Positions 41,701 to 50,656 of a stretch of DNA of 64,000 nucleotides are shown one piece after another. Each line of letters opens with the position of its first letter. The stretch's first letter is position 1. The stretch lies in contig CAVZZZ010000005.1 of NCBI GenBank assembly GCA_963780045.1, positions 744,001 through 808,000 on the forward strand, in the 5' to 3' direction. The position numbers and the translations under genes are program-made. Source of the stretch: JANXQG01 sp963780045. Its GTDB lineage: Bacteria > Planctomycetota > Planctomycetia > Pirellulales > Thermoguttaceae. The notes beneath the pieces are model-generated. The model was not told where the DNA came from. It was given only the letters and a program-made list of their open reading frames with translations, and did no database searches.

Positions 41701-42322
41701 CCGCGCCAATCCCCAAGAGTCCTCCCTGCGGCGGACCGACGCCGACGAAGCGCTGCAGGCTGATGCCGTCGACGTATTCCATCACCAGAAAATGGACGCC
41801 GCTTGCGCTGCCGGCATTGTACGCCCGCACGATGTTCGGGTGGCCGAGCGCGCCGATCGACTGCATCTCGCGGAGGAAGCGGTTGACGGCCTGCGGATCG
41901 TCGAGTCCGCGCCGCGGCAGGATTTTGACGGCCACGACCTGGTTGAGAAAGACCTGCCGGGCTTTGTAAACCGTGCCCATTCCGCCGCGGCCCAGCTCTT
42001 CCAGCAACTCGTAGTCTCCCAGACGGCGGGTTTTCACCACGCGGCGGAAGACGCTATCGACCAGCTCCGCCCGGTCGGGAAAACGAACGCGGTAGTCGTC
42101 CGCATCGACGAACGTTCCAGTCCGCTGGCGGCAGTCCAACTCGATTTCCAGCAGTTCGGCCAGCAGCCGGTCGCGCTCGCCCGGCGGGGCGCGGAGCAGG
42201 AATTCCTCGATAATCGCCGGGCGGCCGGCACGGCAGGCGCGCTCGAAGTCGTCGCACACCTCGTCAATATGCGTGGCGGGCGTTATAGGGGGCGGCGGTC
42301 CCTGGCTTCCGTGCTCGCTCAC
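38729..42322 (-). CDS. Large membrane-anchored Ser/Thr protein kinase
   Basis: 1197 residues, leftward, GTG start. An N-terminal helical region (1-100) precedes the kinase domain (103-380): LGRGGMGTVYKARQ, Lys133, HRDIKPANLM at 229-238, DLG at 249-251 in place of DFG, and GTVDYMAPEQ. A Ser/Arg-rich linker and one transmembrane helix (about 448-466) follow. The ~700-residue C-terminal part is helical and TPR-like, with no repeat clear enough to count; its end (LLIFSFTPKANFALFLPQDGRPG) faintly recalls CHAT-type tails. Just after the membrane helix (residues 473-494) the protein contains a peptide encoded by an inserted 64-bp palindromic element, read in frame. Orphan gene; substrate unknown. 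Confidence 0.9.
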   Translation of the reverse strand: MSEHGSQGPPPPITPATHIDEVCDDFERACRAGRPAIIEEFLLRAPPGERDRLLAELLEIELDCRQRTGTFVDADDYRVRFPDRAELVDSVFRRVVKTRRLGDYELLEELGRGGMGTVYKARQVFLNQVVAVKILPRRGLDDPQAVNRFLREMQSIGALGHPNIVRAYNAGSASGVHFLVMEYVDGISLQRFVGVGPPQGGLLGIGAACEIVRQAAAGLQHAYEHQLVHRDIKPANLMLAREGQVKILDLGLAKLHSESRGDDRLTLPGATMGTVDYMAPEQWENSAAADIRADIYSLGCTLFFLLTGKPPYGAPDYDSSRKKLMAHAVAAIPPLRESCADVPEELEEVYEAMLAKKPEDRYSTPAEVAEAVAEFADAEELAEIAAALPPHDVCVGAENTGAHGPGAITPPQRDSASGSSPTSGYPRRRSSRWASRQKFRRNVTIGIAAGLTAVAGSVLVWSAIRPHGHGLPSARSTGFSRNLGEPPKGGTTSAVSREAVAADLALLPGLNGGWWFDEMPWLTPFVRQAIADKVLSSPDLSAVLGDRPQAYLNANTVKARQWLWQAAQRCRAELSPCQQKLMDQLKALSDENHDDGKRVVQSLQSALQQFADAHSGDDVSAVDRHTIALMQHAIAAVQVSPQLTRQERQLLAPMSAKARSSYLRALQAYAMQPKAKSWLQPLCLFDSAVFAEELRDDIINERHVSDELLAEKDLPPLFHVSALVQRGRLAAESAASAGEFEDYRFVYAKKLLDGCQALKPVHPLAACIAENYAASLLDQWKVDEAIRQFQAAYHVRLTNQEEKDPSAAVYVFRDRLGSAVANRYRGNVDATRRACKNLAGELRAAIEKADHNQSAAAAPIGPDALRDQLANTLEAWGDCELYGGAASGGKVNLVQAADRYNQGRLLTADAVHAGALGSKLLIVRRLNNDSVDPALRPAPGPLQIGAPNQRARLLVQLADAMLAAGPAPKDERSLLRAFLDQFKLNPSARGSDRREVVEMCLFAAEMLVNSDLAADPKSARRDLKYLDALLALFQGRRDVRPYLRRFYELAVEAYCTAEPAKIDLVQIAHYVLDSRMAHPQAASSSQATLLIFSFTPKANFALFLPQDGRPGKRFELGLTRDQVKTAKGKPPKLNDELAALVNGEVAAHRPVELFWDDAAAWPSQDQNALTDGDWPFGGQLDMSKLNSQSNVAGRPAP
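40842..40905 (+). repeat. 64-bp REP/MITE-like element inserted in frame in the kinase gene
   Basis: Perfect 11-bp terminal inverted repeats GCGCTCGTAGT (40842-40852) and ACTACGAGCGC (40895-40905) enclose two perfect hairpins: GCCGCCT-TT-AGGCGGC (40853-40868) and CCGGCT-GA-AGCCGG (40880-40893). On the coding (minus) strand it adds about 21 codons with no stop. This double-hairpin layout is that of REP-like elements usually found between genes. Confidence 0.8.
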
Positions 42323-42435
42323 TGCGGGGCTTTCTCGGGGTCGCGGATACGTAAGGATATGGTATCCGTTGCGCCGGGTTGTCGAGAATCGGCAAGACCG
42401 GGGATTCCCACTGGGTAGACGAGAAGTTCCAATAA

Positions 42436-42464
42436 TTGACGGGTTTCCGGCCGTCTGCTACGGT
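42436..42464 (+). promoter_or_regulatory. Putative promoter of the aspartyl-protease cassette
   Basis: TTGACG (42436-42441), 17-base spacer, TACGGT (42459-42464), giving a leader of about 50 bases. A second -10-like TACAAT at 42496-42501 is too close to the start to allow the ribosome-binding site to be fully transcribed. Confidence 0.35.
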
Positions 42465-42520
42465 CGCGAGTATATCAGAGCGACAGCGTTTGAATTACAA
42501 TGGAAGGAAGGAGAACAACA

Positions 42521-42772
42521 ATGGTATCAGCCAAAACGAGGTCGATTGTTGACCGTGCCAAGCAGCTATACGCCAGCCAACTCAAGGCGGACCTTGAGTC
42601 CCGTCATATGGATCGCTTCGTGGCGATTGAGCCGGAATCCGGCGAGTATTTCCTCGGCGACACGTTCGATGAAGCGGTGACTAACGCCAGGACGAAGTAT
42701 CCGACGCGCGTGTCCCACACGATCCGAGTCGGCCATCGCGCGGCATTCCACATCGGAGTGACCGAACTGTGA
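42521..42772 (+). CDS. Small protein, first gene of a retropepsin-like cassette (possible antitoxin)
   Basis: 83 residues from ATG 42521, preceded by AAGGAG about 10 bases upstream (an ATG at 42500 overlaps that site and is less likely). A helical N-terminus (VDRAKQLYASQLKADLE) is followed by a beta-rich part with FVAIEPESGEYFLGDTFDEAVTNARTKYP and HTIRVGHRAAFHIG. The pattern 'ESGEYFLGDT-DEA---A-KYP' is typical of the small partner that precedes clan AA aspartyl proteases in planctomycetes and cyanobacteria. Overlaps the next gene by four bases (GTGA), so the two are coupled. Toxin-antitoxin function is suspected by context only. Confidence 0.75.
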   Translation: MVSAKTRSIVDRAKQLYASQLKADLESRHMDRFVAIEPESGEYFLGDTFDEAVTNARTKYPTRVSHTIRVGHRAAFHIGVTEL

Positions 42773-43131
42773 ACGGATACGTCGACGACCGTCTGCGAGC
42801 ATTGCTGCACGTCCAAGTTTCTGCCACAGGCGGAGGCGCGCGAACGACGCTGGCCGTTTGGGTCGACACGGCCTTCAACGGCGCAATGGCCATACCGCGA
42901 AAGCAGATCGCTGAGTTAGGTCTTGTGGAGGAGTCGACTGCGGAGGCCGTATTGGCCGACGGTAATATGGTCGAGTTGGAAACTTTCGCCTGCCACTTTG
43001 ATTGGTTCGGCAAATCGTACAGGACTCAGGTCGTTGCCAAGGAAGGAGAGTATCCTCTGCTCGGAACAATGCTCCTGGATGGGCGCCATTTGGACATTGA
43101 CTACAAGGCGAAAACGGTACGACTTACATAA
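42769..43131 (+). CDS. Retropepsin-like clan AA aspartyl protease-related protein
   Basis: 120 residues, GTG start overlapping the preceding gene. The single active-site-like motif LAVWVDTAFNGAMAIP has DTA where retropepsins have DTG; the Asp is kept, so catalysis as a dimer is possible. The later hydrophobic stretch PLLGTMLLDGRHLDIDYKAKTVRL matches the flap/C-terminal ILG-like motif of this family (COG5550-like). Typical length of stand-alone members is 110-130. It probably works with the 83-residue upstream partner. Substrate unknown. Confidence 0.8.
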   Translation: MNGYVDDRLRALLHVQVSATGGGARTTLAVWVDTAFNGAMAIPRKQIAELGLVEESTAEAVLADGNMVELETFACHFDWFGKSYRTQVVAKEGEYPLLGTMLLDGRHLDIDYKAKTVRLT

Positions 43132-43291
43132 TGATATGACGCCAAGTCGCCTTGAACTAGGCGGTTACATCGTTGAATTTGATCGTGGCTCTACGATTGC
43201 GTTTGGCGGTTCAGCGGTTTGCGAGCTGCACTTTTTTACTGAAAGCGCCCGATTTCGCACCAAACGCAAGCGCGCAAGCCCCCTCCCCATA

Positions 43292-46285
43292 ATGTTCGCG
43301 TACTTCGCCGATTTGCACCGCCGACATTTGCTGTTGACCGTCACCGTCGGGGCCTGTCTGTTGGCTTATGTTAGCGGCGCGGTGCGGACGGTCTACGATT
43401 TTGATCTGGCGATGCTGCTGGCGCTCGTCGGCGGGTATCCGACCTATGCCGGCGCCCTCTCCGGCCTGATGCACCGCAAAATCACCGCCGACCTGGCCGT
43501 GGCCCTGGCGGCAATGGCCGCGCTCTGGATGGGCTGGCACGCACAGGACCCGTCGCCCTGGTTCCTCGTCGCGGCCGAAGTCATCTTCATCATGCTTGTC
43601 GGCGAGGCGCTGGAAAACGTGGCCATCGGCCGCACGCGATCGGGCATCGCGGCCCTACTGACCCTGCGGCCGCACACCGCCCGCGTCCGCCGCGGCGAGC
43701 ACGAACACGAAATCCACGTGCCTGAGGTGCGGCCGGACGACATCGTCATCGTCCGACCCGGCGATCGCTTGCCAGTCGATGGCCGCGTCCTCCGCGGCGC
43801 GTCGTGGATCGATCAAAGCCCGATCACGGGCGAGTCGGCGCCGGTAGAGAAGAAGGCGGGCGACGAGGTCTTCGCGGGCACGCTGAACACCATCGGCGCG
43901 CTGGAATTGGCGATCGAGCGCCTGGGGCACGACACGACGCTCGAACGGATCATCCATCTCGTTGAGCACGCCGAGGAATCGAAGGCTCCGGTGGAGCGGC
44001 TGGCAGACCGATACGCGGGCTACTTTGTTCCCGCGGTGCTGATCGCGGCCGGAATCACTCTCTGGTTCACGCGCGACGTGTCGCGGAGCGTGGCCGTGCT
44101 CGTCGTGGCCTGCCCGTGCGCGCTCGTGCTTGCCACGCCGACCGCGGTCGCCGCGGGGATCGGCTTTCTCGTTCGCCACGGCATCCTCGTCAAGGGCGGC
44201 GCGGTAATCGAAAACCTCGGCCGCTTGAAGACCGTCGTGTTCGACAAGACGGGCACGCTCACCCTTGCCCGGCTCCGCATCGAACGGATTGAGACAACGG
44301 CCGGCTTTACGGAAGCCGCGGCCATCAGGTTGGCAGCCGCGGTCGAGCAGAGTTCCGAACATCCGATCGCGCGACTGATCGTTGACCGCGCCCGGCAAGA
44401 CGGCATCGCAATTCCAGCCGCGGAGCGATTTCTTTCTCAACCGGGGCTGGGCGCGGAGGCGGAAGTTGACGGGCGAACTGTGCGGCGTGGGCAGCCCGCG
44501 GGCCGCGGAGTTGGCGGGCGTGCGAATCCCCGACGATTTGCGCGGCCGTATCGAAGCGATGCAGGCCGACGGCAGCACGATCGTCGTCGTCGCCGCCAAC
44601 GAGACGGCAGTAGCCGCCATCGGCATTCAAGATACGATCCGGCCCGAGGCTTTCGACGCGATTCACGAGTTAAAACACCTGGGCGTTTCGCGAATTGTCA
44701 TGCTCACCGGCGATCACGAGGCGGCCGCGCACGCCGTCGCCGCCAAACTCAAAATCGGCGAATTCCACAGCGGACTGTTACCGACGGAAAAAGCCGAGTG
44801 GCTCAAGAAGCTCCGCGACCAACGCGCAGGCGCGGCAGGCTGCGCCGGTGGCCATGGTCGGCGACGGCGTGAACGACGCCCCGGCGCTCGTCTCGGCCGA
44901 TATCGGAGTGGCCCTGGCCGATATCGGCAGCGACGTGACCGTCGAATCAGCAGGGCTGGTGCTCATCGGCGACGATCTGCTGAAGCTGCCCGAAGCGATT
45001 GCTTGCGGACGCCGCGTGCTGCAAACCATCCGCCAGAACATCATCGGCTTCGCCATCGTCTTCAATCTGGTTTGCGTGGCGGCGGCCTCCAGCGGCTGGA
45101 TTTCGCCCGTAACCGCGGCCGTGCTGCACCAGGTCAGCTCGCTGACGGTCGTGTTGAATTCCCTACGGCTGTTGATTGACTTCCACGCCTGGCAGCACCG
45201 CGTCGGCGACGCATGGTATGAAATCAAGCGCCGCCGCCGAAAGCTGCTCGCCGCGACAGCCGTGATCGTCGCGGCCGGCTACTTGCTTAGCGGAGTGCAT
45301 TCGATCGGCGTCGGCGAATTGGGCGTCGTGCAGCGGTTCGGTCGCCGGGTGTTGCCGCTTGAGCAGCCCGGCCTGCACTATCGTCTTCCCCGGCCATTTG
45401 CCCAGCATGCCGATCATTCGTCCCGATGAATATCGCCGCATCGAGATCGGCTTTCGCAGCGCTCCGGGCGAATCGCAGGAGCCGGCCGCCTATGAATGGA
45501 ACCTCCAGCATCGCGGCGGGCGGTACGTGGCGCGGGCCGACGAGTCGTACGTCTGGACCGGCGACGAGAACCTGATGGACGTCAACTGGATCGTGCATTA
45601 CCGCGTGACCGATCCGGAGGCGGCCGTTTTCTCCGTCGGCATCGGCGAGGGCGAAGGTGAATCGAAGTGGGACCAGTTGGTGCGGGCGGCGGCCGAGACT
45701 GCTTTCCGCACGGAAATGGCCCACCGCGAGGCCGACGACTTGTTCACTTCGGCGCGGCAGGAAATTGCGGCGGACGTCGTCCGCCGGACCAATGCGCTGT
45801 TGGTCGGATACGGCGCGGGCCTGGAAGCGGCGGAGGTATGTTTCGGCGACATTCATCCGCCACTGGAGGTCGTGCCCGCCTTTCGCGACGTTTCCAGCTC
45901 GCTGGAGGAGAAAGAGGCGGCGATCAACGAGGCCCAGGCATATCAGGTGCAAACGGAAGCCGCCGCGCGCGGGCAGGCCGCCGAGCGGATTGCGGCGGCG
46001 GAAGGTTTCGCGGCCGAGCGGACGCAGCGCGCGGCGGGCGCGACCGAGCGGTTTTTGGCCGTCGCCGCGGCAGTGGCCGAGTCGCCCGGCGTGGCGCGGA
46101 TGCGGCTTTATTTGCAAACGGTGGAAACGGCGCTGGCGGGCCGCCGCAAGGTGATCCTTGACGCCGGCCACTTGGGCCGCCGCGCCTTGTACCTTGGCCG
46201 CAGAACGCTCGACGCGGCGCAACTGCCCGCGCCGGCCGTTCTCGATGCACCGTTCGACAGCTCCAACAAACCAACCACACCATGA
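43292..46285 (+). CDS. P1B-type metal ATPase fused to an SPFH (HflK-like) domain (three frame breaks)
   Basis: Read across four frames this is one protein of about 997 residues. The ATPase half starts at the membrane helices (no N-terminal HMA domain) and has TGES (179-182), CPC in ACPCALVLATPTA (274-276), DKTGTLT (318-324), SEHP, TGDH and GDGVND. Frame breaks near 44486, 44819 and 45412 each vanish on removing one C. Within one unbroken frame (44823-45410) the sequence runs from GDGVND through the last ATPase helices to another TM (AATAVIVAAGYLLSG) and straight into VGELGVVQRFGRRVLPLEQPGLHYRLP, the start of an HflK-type SPFH domain, which then continues to a coiled coil. So metal pump and SPFH scaffold appear to be one polypeptide. 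It overlaps the next gene by four bases (ATGA). Transported ion unknown (CPC suits Cu, Zn, Cd or similar). Confidence 0.8.
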
Positions 46286-47164
46286 AGAAGTCGCTGCTTG
46301 TTTTCCTGGCCGTCGTAATTGCCGTCGTCGCCTGGCGGTGCCTGTTGTTTGTCGACGAGACACAGTACGTCATCGTGACGCAATTCGGCCGTCCGGTGGC
46401 GACGCTCAGCGAGGCCGGGCTCTATTTCAAGCCGCCCTACCAGTCCGCGCTGGCCATCGACCGGCGGATGCAGATTTACAACCCCCGTCCGTCCGAATTC
46501 CTCACGAGCGAAAAGAAGAACGTCGACCTGGATGTTTACGTCCTCTGGTCGGTCGAGGACCCGCAGAAGTTCATTGAAACGGTCAACGACGCGGCCGGGG
46601 CCGGATCGCGGATTCACGACGTCGTCTGGTCGAAGCTGGCCGCGGCCGTGGGCCGCAATCCGCTGGAGAGCCTCGTCTCGATCGACTCCAAGAGCCACGG
46701 CCTGGAGCCGCTCGTTCAAAAGGTTGAGACCGAATGCGCGAACGAAGTTCATGACAAGTACGGCATCCGCATCGTCGACGTGCGGATCAAGCGGATCGGG
46801 CTGCCGGAACAGGTCCGCGAAAGCGTTTTCGACCGGCATGCGCAAGGAACGCGCCCGCATCGCGCAGCGCTACCGCTCCGAAGGCGCCGAAGAGGCGACG
46901 AAAATCCGCGCGGCGGCCGACAAGGAGCGGGCGGTGCTCCTGGCGGCGGCGAACGCCAAGGCCGAGATCATTCGCGGGCAGGCCGAGGCCGAGGCGACGC
47001 GGACCTACAGCAAGGCCCATCAGAAGGACCCGTCGTTTTTCGAGCTGACGCGGACGCTTGAGGCCTACAAGAAGTTCCTCGACGAAAAGACTACCATCCT
47101 GCTCTCGGGCGATTCGGAGCTGCTGAAGTACCTTCGCGGGCCGGGCGAAGGAGGAAAGAAGTAG
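46282..47164 (+). CDS. hflC: HflC-like SPFH protein (one frame break)
   Basis: About 294 residues. TM helix (SLLVFLAVVIAVVAWRCLLF), then the SPFH/band-7 domain with VDETQYVIVTQFGRPVATLSEAGLYFKPP, KKNVDLDVYVLWSVEDPQKF and YGIRIVDVRIKRIGLPEQV, then after a break near 46836 (one extra C) the HflC signature SVFDRMRKERARIAQRYRSEG, a long charged coiled coil and a tail FLDEKTTILLSGDSELLKYLRG. In E. coli HflK and HflC alternate to form a cage around the FtsH protease. Here it is sandwiched between an ATPase-HflK fusion and a second HflK-like gene, with 4-base overlap upstream and 3 bases to the next gene. Confidence 0.88.
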
Positions 47165-47167
47165 ACC

Positions 47168-48160
47168 ATGCATCGTCGCGCCACACCCGACCACCATCAT
47201 CACGATCACCATCATCCGCACGTCCACGGCGGACCGGAGTGGCGGCGCGTGCTTGCTTTCCTCGCACTGGCGGCGCTCGTCGCGTGGGCCGTGTCCGGCA
47301 TTTACATGGTGGGGCCGAACGAGCGGGCCGTCGTATGGCGATTCGGCCGCATCCTGCCGGAAACGCGGCCGCCGGGGCTGCACGCGGGACTGCCCTATGG
47401 CTTGGACCGCGTGACGCGGGTGAAGATGTACGAGCAGAAGAGGGTCGGGATCGGCCTCGGCCTGGAAGACCGCAACCTGGGTCGCACGGCCCAGCCAAGC
47501 CGCGCGGAATGCCTGGCGGGCGACCGGAACCTGATCGAGGTCTCCGCCGTCGTGCAATACGAGATCGTCGACGCGAGGAGCTTTCTCGCCCGCTCGGCCG
47601 AAGTCTCCGCGACGATCGAGAACATGGCCACGGCCGAGCTGTCGTCGCAAATCGCCTCGCGCGCGGTGGACGACATCTTTACGACCGGCCGCGCGGAGAT
47701 CCAGCAGAATGTCTTGGCGGCGCTACGGGACCGGCTCGCGCATTTGCAGCGCGACGGCCGGGGGATCGGCGTGCAGGTAAACTCCGTGACTTTGGAGGCG
47801 GTGGCGCCGCCGCAGGAGGTCGCGCCGGCCTTTCGCGACGTGGTGGCCGCCCGCGAAGACCGGCAGCGGGCGGTGAACGAGGCGCAAGGGTACGCGGCCG
47901 CCTTGTTCCCGTCGGCCCGCGGCGAGGCGGAGCGGATTCGCCTCGACGCCGAAGGCGCCGCGGCCGAAACCACCGAAAAAGCACGCGGCGAGGCCGACCG
48001 CTTCGACCGCATGTTGGCCCAATTGACCGCCGGGCGGCAGCTCACCCTCCGCCGCCTGGTCCTGGAAGCGATGGAGGAAGTCTTGCCGCGCATGAAGAAG
48101 ATCATAGTCGATGAACAATCGGATAAACCGGTTGATTTGGGGGTAATCGACGATCAATGA
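47168..48160 (+). CDS. HflK-like SPFH protein with His-rich N-terminus
   Basis: 330 residues, intact. The first 22 residues contain eleven His in the pattern DHHHHDHHHPHVH, a likely metal-binding tail on the cytosolic side. TM helix (VLAFLALAALVAWAVSGIYMV), then an SPFH domain starting GPNERAVVWRFGRILPETRPPGLHAGLPYG, with GDRNLIEVSAVVQYEIVDAR and a HflK-type region SVTLEAVAPPQEVAPAFRDV followed by a coiled coil rich in Ala, Glu and Arg. Third SPFH gene of the operon. Together with the fused ATPase, the His-rich tail suggests a metal-handling SPFH assembly (inference). FtsH itself is not in the window. Confidence 0.88.
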   Translation: MHRRATPDHHHHDHHHPHVHGGPEWRRVLAFLALAALVAWAVSGIYMVGPNERAVVWRFGRILPETRPPGLHAGLPYGLDRVTRVKMYEQKRVGIGLGLEDRNLGRTAQPSRAECLAGDRNLIEVSAVVQYEIVDARSFLARSAEVSATIENMATAELSSQIASRAVDDIFTTGRAEIQQNVLAALRDRLAHLQRDGRGIGVQVNSVTLEAVAPPQEVAPAFRDVVAAREDRQRAVNEAQGYAAALFPSARGEAERIRLDAEGAAAETTEKARGEADRFDRMLAQLTAGRQLTLRRLVLEAMEEVLPRMKKIIVDEQSDKPVDLGVIDDQ

Positions 48161-48181
48161 CGACAAGATAGTCCTAGGTAT

Positions 48182-48221
48182 TGACAGAAACATGATTGAC
48201 ATAAGAATGATCTTTCTGTCA
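48182..48221. repeat. Inverted repeat downstream of the SPFH operon
   Basis: TGACAGAAA (48182-48190) and TTTCTGTCA (48213-48221) form perfect 9-bp arms around a 22-base loop; CATTTTTCTG follows. It may be a weak terminator of the SPFH operon or an operator; two overlapping TTGACA hexamers (48181, 48196) also lie here and could be -35 boxes for the next gene. Confidence 0.45.
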
Positions 48222-48317
48222 GTCATTTTTCTGTCGAGTAATGGGCGTGCGTATCCGATCGATTATTCGTGTGATTCGTGGTTCTGAAAGGTGTTCGTGG
48301 TGGTTTTGTCAAGGCGT

Positions 48318-48827
48318 ATGCTTGTGCCGATCTTGCTCGCGGTTTGCCTTGCCGCGGTGGCGATCGCGCTGCGAGGCAAGGGCCGGCTGCCGGAGACTCC
48401 CGAGGCCGCGGTGCGGGCGTTCTTTGCCGCGGCCGAGCAGGGCGACGCCGCGGCCTATCTTTCGCTCGTCGCCGGAACGTTGAAAAGTTCCTTCCAAGAG
48501 ACGCAGTCGCAGCTCGGCAGCGCGGCGTTCCGCGACAGTCTGCGCAATTCGGCAGCCGGCCTGAAGGGTTTTGCCGTTAGCCGTTCCGGCGATTCCGCCG
48601 ACGAGTCGGCCGCAAAGCGCGCCGCGCTGGACGTCGAGCTTGTCTTTGCCGACCGCACGGAACGGCAGCGATTTGCACTGGTTCGCGACGGCCGCGGCTG
48701 GGCGATCGAATCAATCGACCGCGCGGAGGTCGAAAAGCCGGCGATGCCTTACGGGGCTACCGTCTACGACATTCAGCCATCGGTCGAAGCCGATGCGGAA
48801 CCGCCGCCCAGCGCGACGCAGAAATAA
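48318..48827 (+). CDS. Small anchored protein with an NTF2/DUF4878-like fold (uncertain)
   Basis: 169 residues from ATG 48318 (a GTG at 48291 would add nine). An N-terminal hydrophobic helix (LVPILLAVCLAAVAIAL) is followed by TPEAAVRAFFAAAEQGDAAAYLSLV, the hallmark start of NTF2-like/DUF4878 lipoprotein-like domains, and strands such as VELVFADRTERQRFALVRDGRGWAIESI. A Pro-rich tail ends it. It lies 157 bases after the SPFH operon and probably has its own promoter. A periplasmic binding role is plausible; no function can be named. Confidence 0.7.
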   Translation: MLVPILLAVCLAAVAIALRGKGRLPETPEAAVRAFFAAAEQGDAAAYLSLVAGTLKSSFQETQSQLGSAAFRDSLRNSAAGLKGFAVSRSGDSADESAAKRAALDVELVFADRTERQRFALVRDGRGWAIESIDRAEVEKPAMPYGATVYDIQPSVEADAEPPPSATQK

Positions 48828-49032
48828 ACGTAGCGGTTGGCGGACCGCGCTTGGATGATCGAGTCCCGCAGGCGTTGCCAGCCCACCTTCGCGGGCTTGA
48901 CACGCCAGTTCTTCCGACTAGACTGGCTCTTGATGAACAAATGACACTTCCTGTCAGTCAGCTCCCATCAGTCAGATTCGATTGCTTTCTTGCATTGGAG
49001 CCGGTGTCGCCGGCTATGAACCGGAGAATCAC

Positions 49033-50656
49033 ATGCTGTCCGTAGTCGCCGCACTTCTGGTCATATTTGCCGCGGCCCCGGCCGAAAAAACGGCTGCGGA
49101 TACTTCCTTCGATACGGTCGTCGTCTGCCCGGCCGCCTTTCACGAAGCGATGAAGCCCTGGCTCGAATTGCGTGCCGGGCAAGGGCGTCGCGTCAAGCTG
49201 ATATCGAACCGCGGCTCGGCCGAGGAGATTCGCGACGAGATTCGCAAAACGGCCGGCGGCGGACGGCTCCGCTTTGTCCTCCTGGTCGGCGGGGCGGACC
49301 CGAGGATGAATAACGACGCGGGAGTGCGCGCCCGGAGCGTGCCGATGCATTACGCCGCCGCGCGGATCAACGTGAAATGGGGGTCCACGCCCACGATCCC
49401 GACCGACAATTGGTACGTCCAAGCGGCAGGCGCCGATGACGCAAGCCCGCTGCCCGCGATCGCCATCGGCCGCTTGCCGGCGACGTCGCCGGAAGAGTTG
49501 GCGGTGATGGTCAAGAAGATCGTGGACTACGAGCGCGGAGGACTTCAGTTCCTGGCGACAGCGGTTGAACATCGTCGCCGGGGTGGGCAACTTCGGTTAC
49601 GTGGCCGATACGCTCCTGGAAGCGACGGCGACGTCGATCCTGACGGAGAGCGTTCCGGCCGAGTACCGCGTCTCGATGACTTATGCCAACTGGCGCAGCC
49701 CGTACTGCCCTGACCCGCGGCGGTTCCATGCGGCGGCGATCGAGCGGTTGGACGAGGGTTCGCTACTTTGGGTCTATATTGGCCACGCCGCGCCGTGGGA
49801 AACGGCACGGTTCGAAGTGCCCGGCCACAAGTATCCGATCCTGAACATGCCCGACGCGGCGGCGCTCCGCGGAGGTCAAGGGCGGCCGATCGCCTTGTTC
49901 CTTTCCTGTCTGGCCGGCGCGTTGGACGCCCGCGGCCAATGCCTGGCCAGCGCCCTCGCGGCAGCGCCGGGCGGGCCGATCGCGGTCGTGGCCGCCAGCC
50001 GTGTCACCATGCCCTACGGAGAGACCCTCTTGGCAACGAACTTCAGCGACGAATTGTTCCGCGGGCAGCGGGAAACGCTGGGCGAGGCGTTGCAGGACGT
50101 CAAGCGGAAGATGCTCGCGGCGCCGAAGAAGGACGACGCCCGGCGGGCCGTGCTCGACGCCCTGGCCGCTGCCTTCGTTACTTCCGGCAAGAATCAGGCG
50201 GCCGAGAGGGCCGAGCACGTCTTGATGTACAATCTCATCGGCGATCCGCTTTTGCGCCTGCGGCGTCCTCAGCCGGTCAACATTCAGCTTGCCAAGCGCG
50301 CCGCAGCCGGCGGCATCCTGCAAATCGACGGCCTTTCGCCGATCGCCGGGCGGGCAACCGTGGAGCTTGTCGTCCGCCGCGACCGGACCCGCCGCCCGCG
50401 ACCGGTGCGCAAGTCTTATCCGGCAGACGCCAAGGAACTGGCCGCCTTTGACGAGGTCTACAAAGAAGCGAACGACCCTTGCCTGAAGTCCGTGCAACTG
50501 GCGGTTGAGAAAGGGCCTTTCCAGGCAAAATTCGCCGTTCCGCGCACGGCGATTGGGACCTGCGCCGTCACGGTATTGATAGGCGGCAAGGGCGAGCTTG
50601 CCACGGGCTCGGCCCCGGTAGAGATTGTGCGGGCGATCTCGTCCATCCGCCAGTAG
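49033..50656 (+). CDS. Secreted C25 (gingipain)-like cysteine peptidase (one frame break)
   Basis: About 540 residues; ATG 49033 with signal peptide LSVVAALLVIFAAAPAE. The caspase-like fold shows FDTVVVCPAAFHEAMKPWLELRAGQGRRV, RFVLLVGGAD, PAIAIGRLPATSPEELAVMVKKIVDYE, then after a break near 49556 (one extra G) RLNIVAGVGNFGYVAD. The catalytic His is in LLWVYIGHAAPW and the Cys in IALFLSCLAGAL, the order of family C25. The end contains a beta domain. C25-like proteins in planctomycetes are mostly uncharacterised; proteolytic activity is inferred from the dyad. Its stop codon forms part of the inverted repeat that fills the gap to the next gene. Confidence 0.82.

Noticed and set aside
43138..43291. 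N-terminal extension of the ATPase to an ATG at 43138
   Set aside because: The extra sequence has no metal-binding motif and reads as non-coding; the hydrophobic start at 43292 fits better, though no ribosome site is evident.
44480..45415. Programmed frameshifting in the metal ATPase
   Set aside because: Three breaks in one gene, all of the same +1 type at C residues with no slippery heptamer or stem next to them, fit indel errors better than recoding.
48181..48240. Rho-independent terminator after the SPFH operon
   Set aside because: The 9-bp arms are separated by 22 bases and the T-run is short and displaced, so it is recorded only as an inverted repeat.
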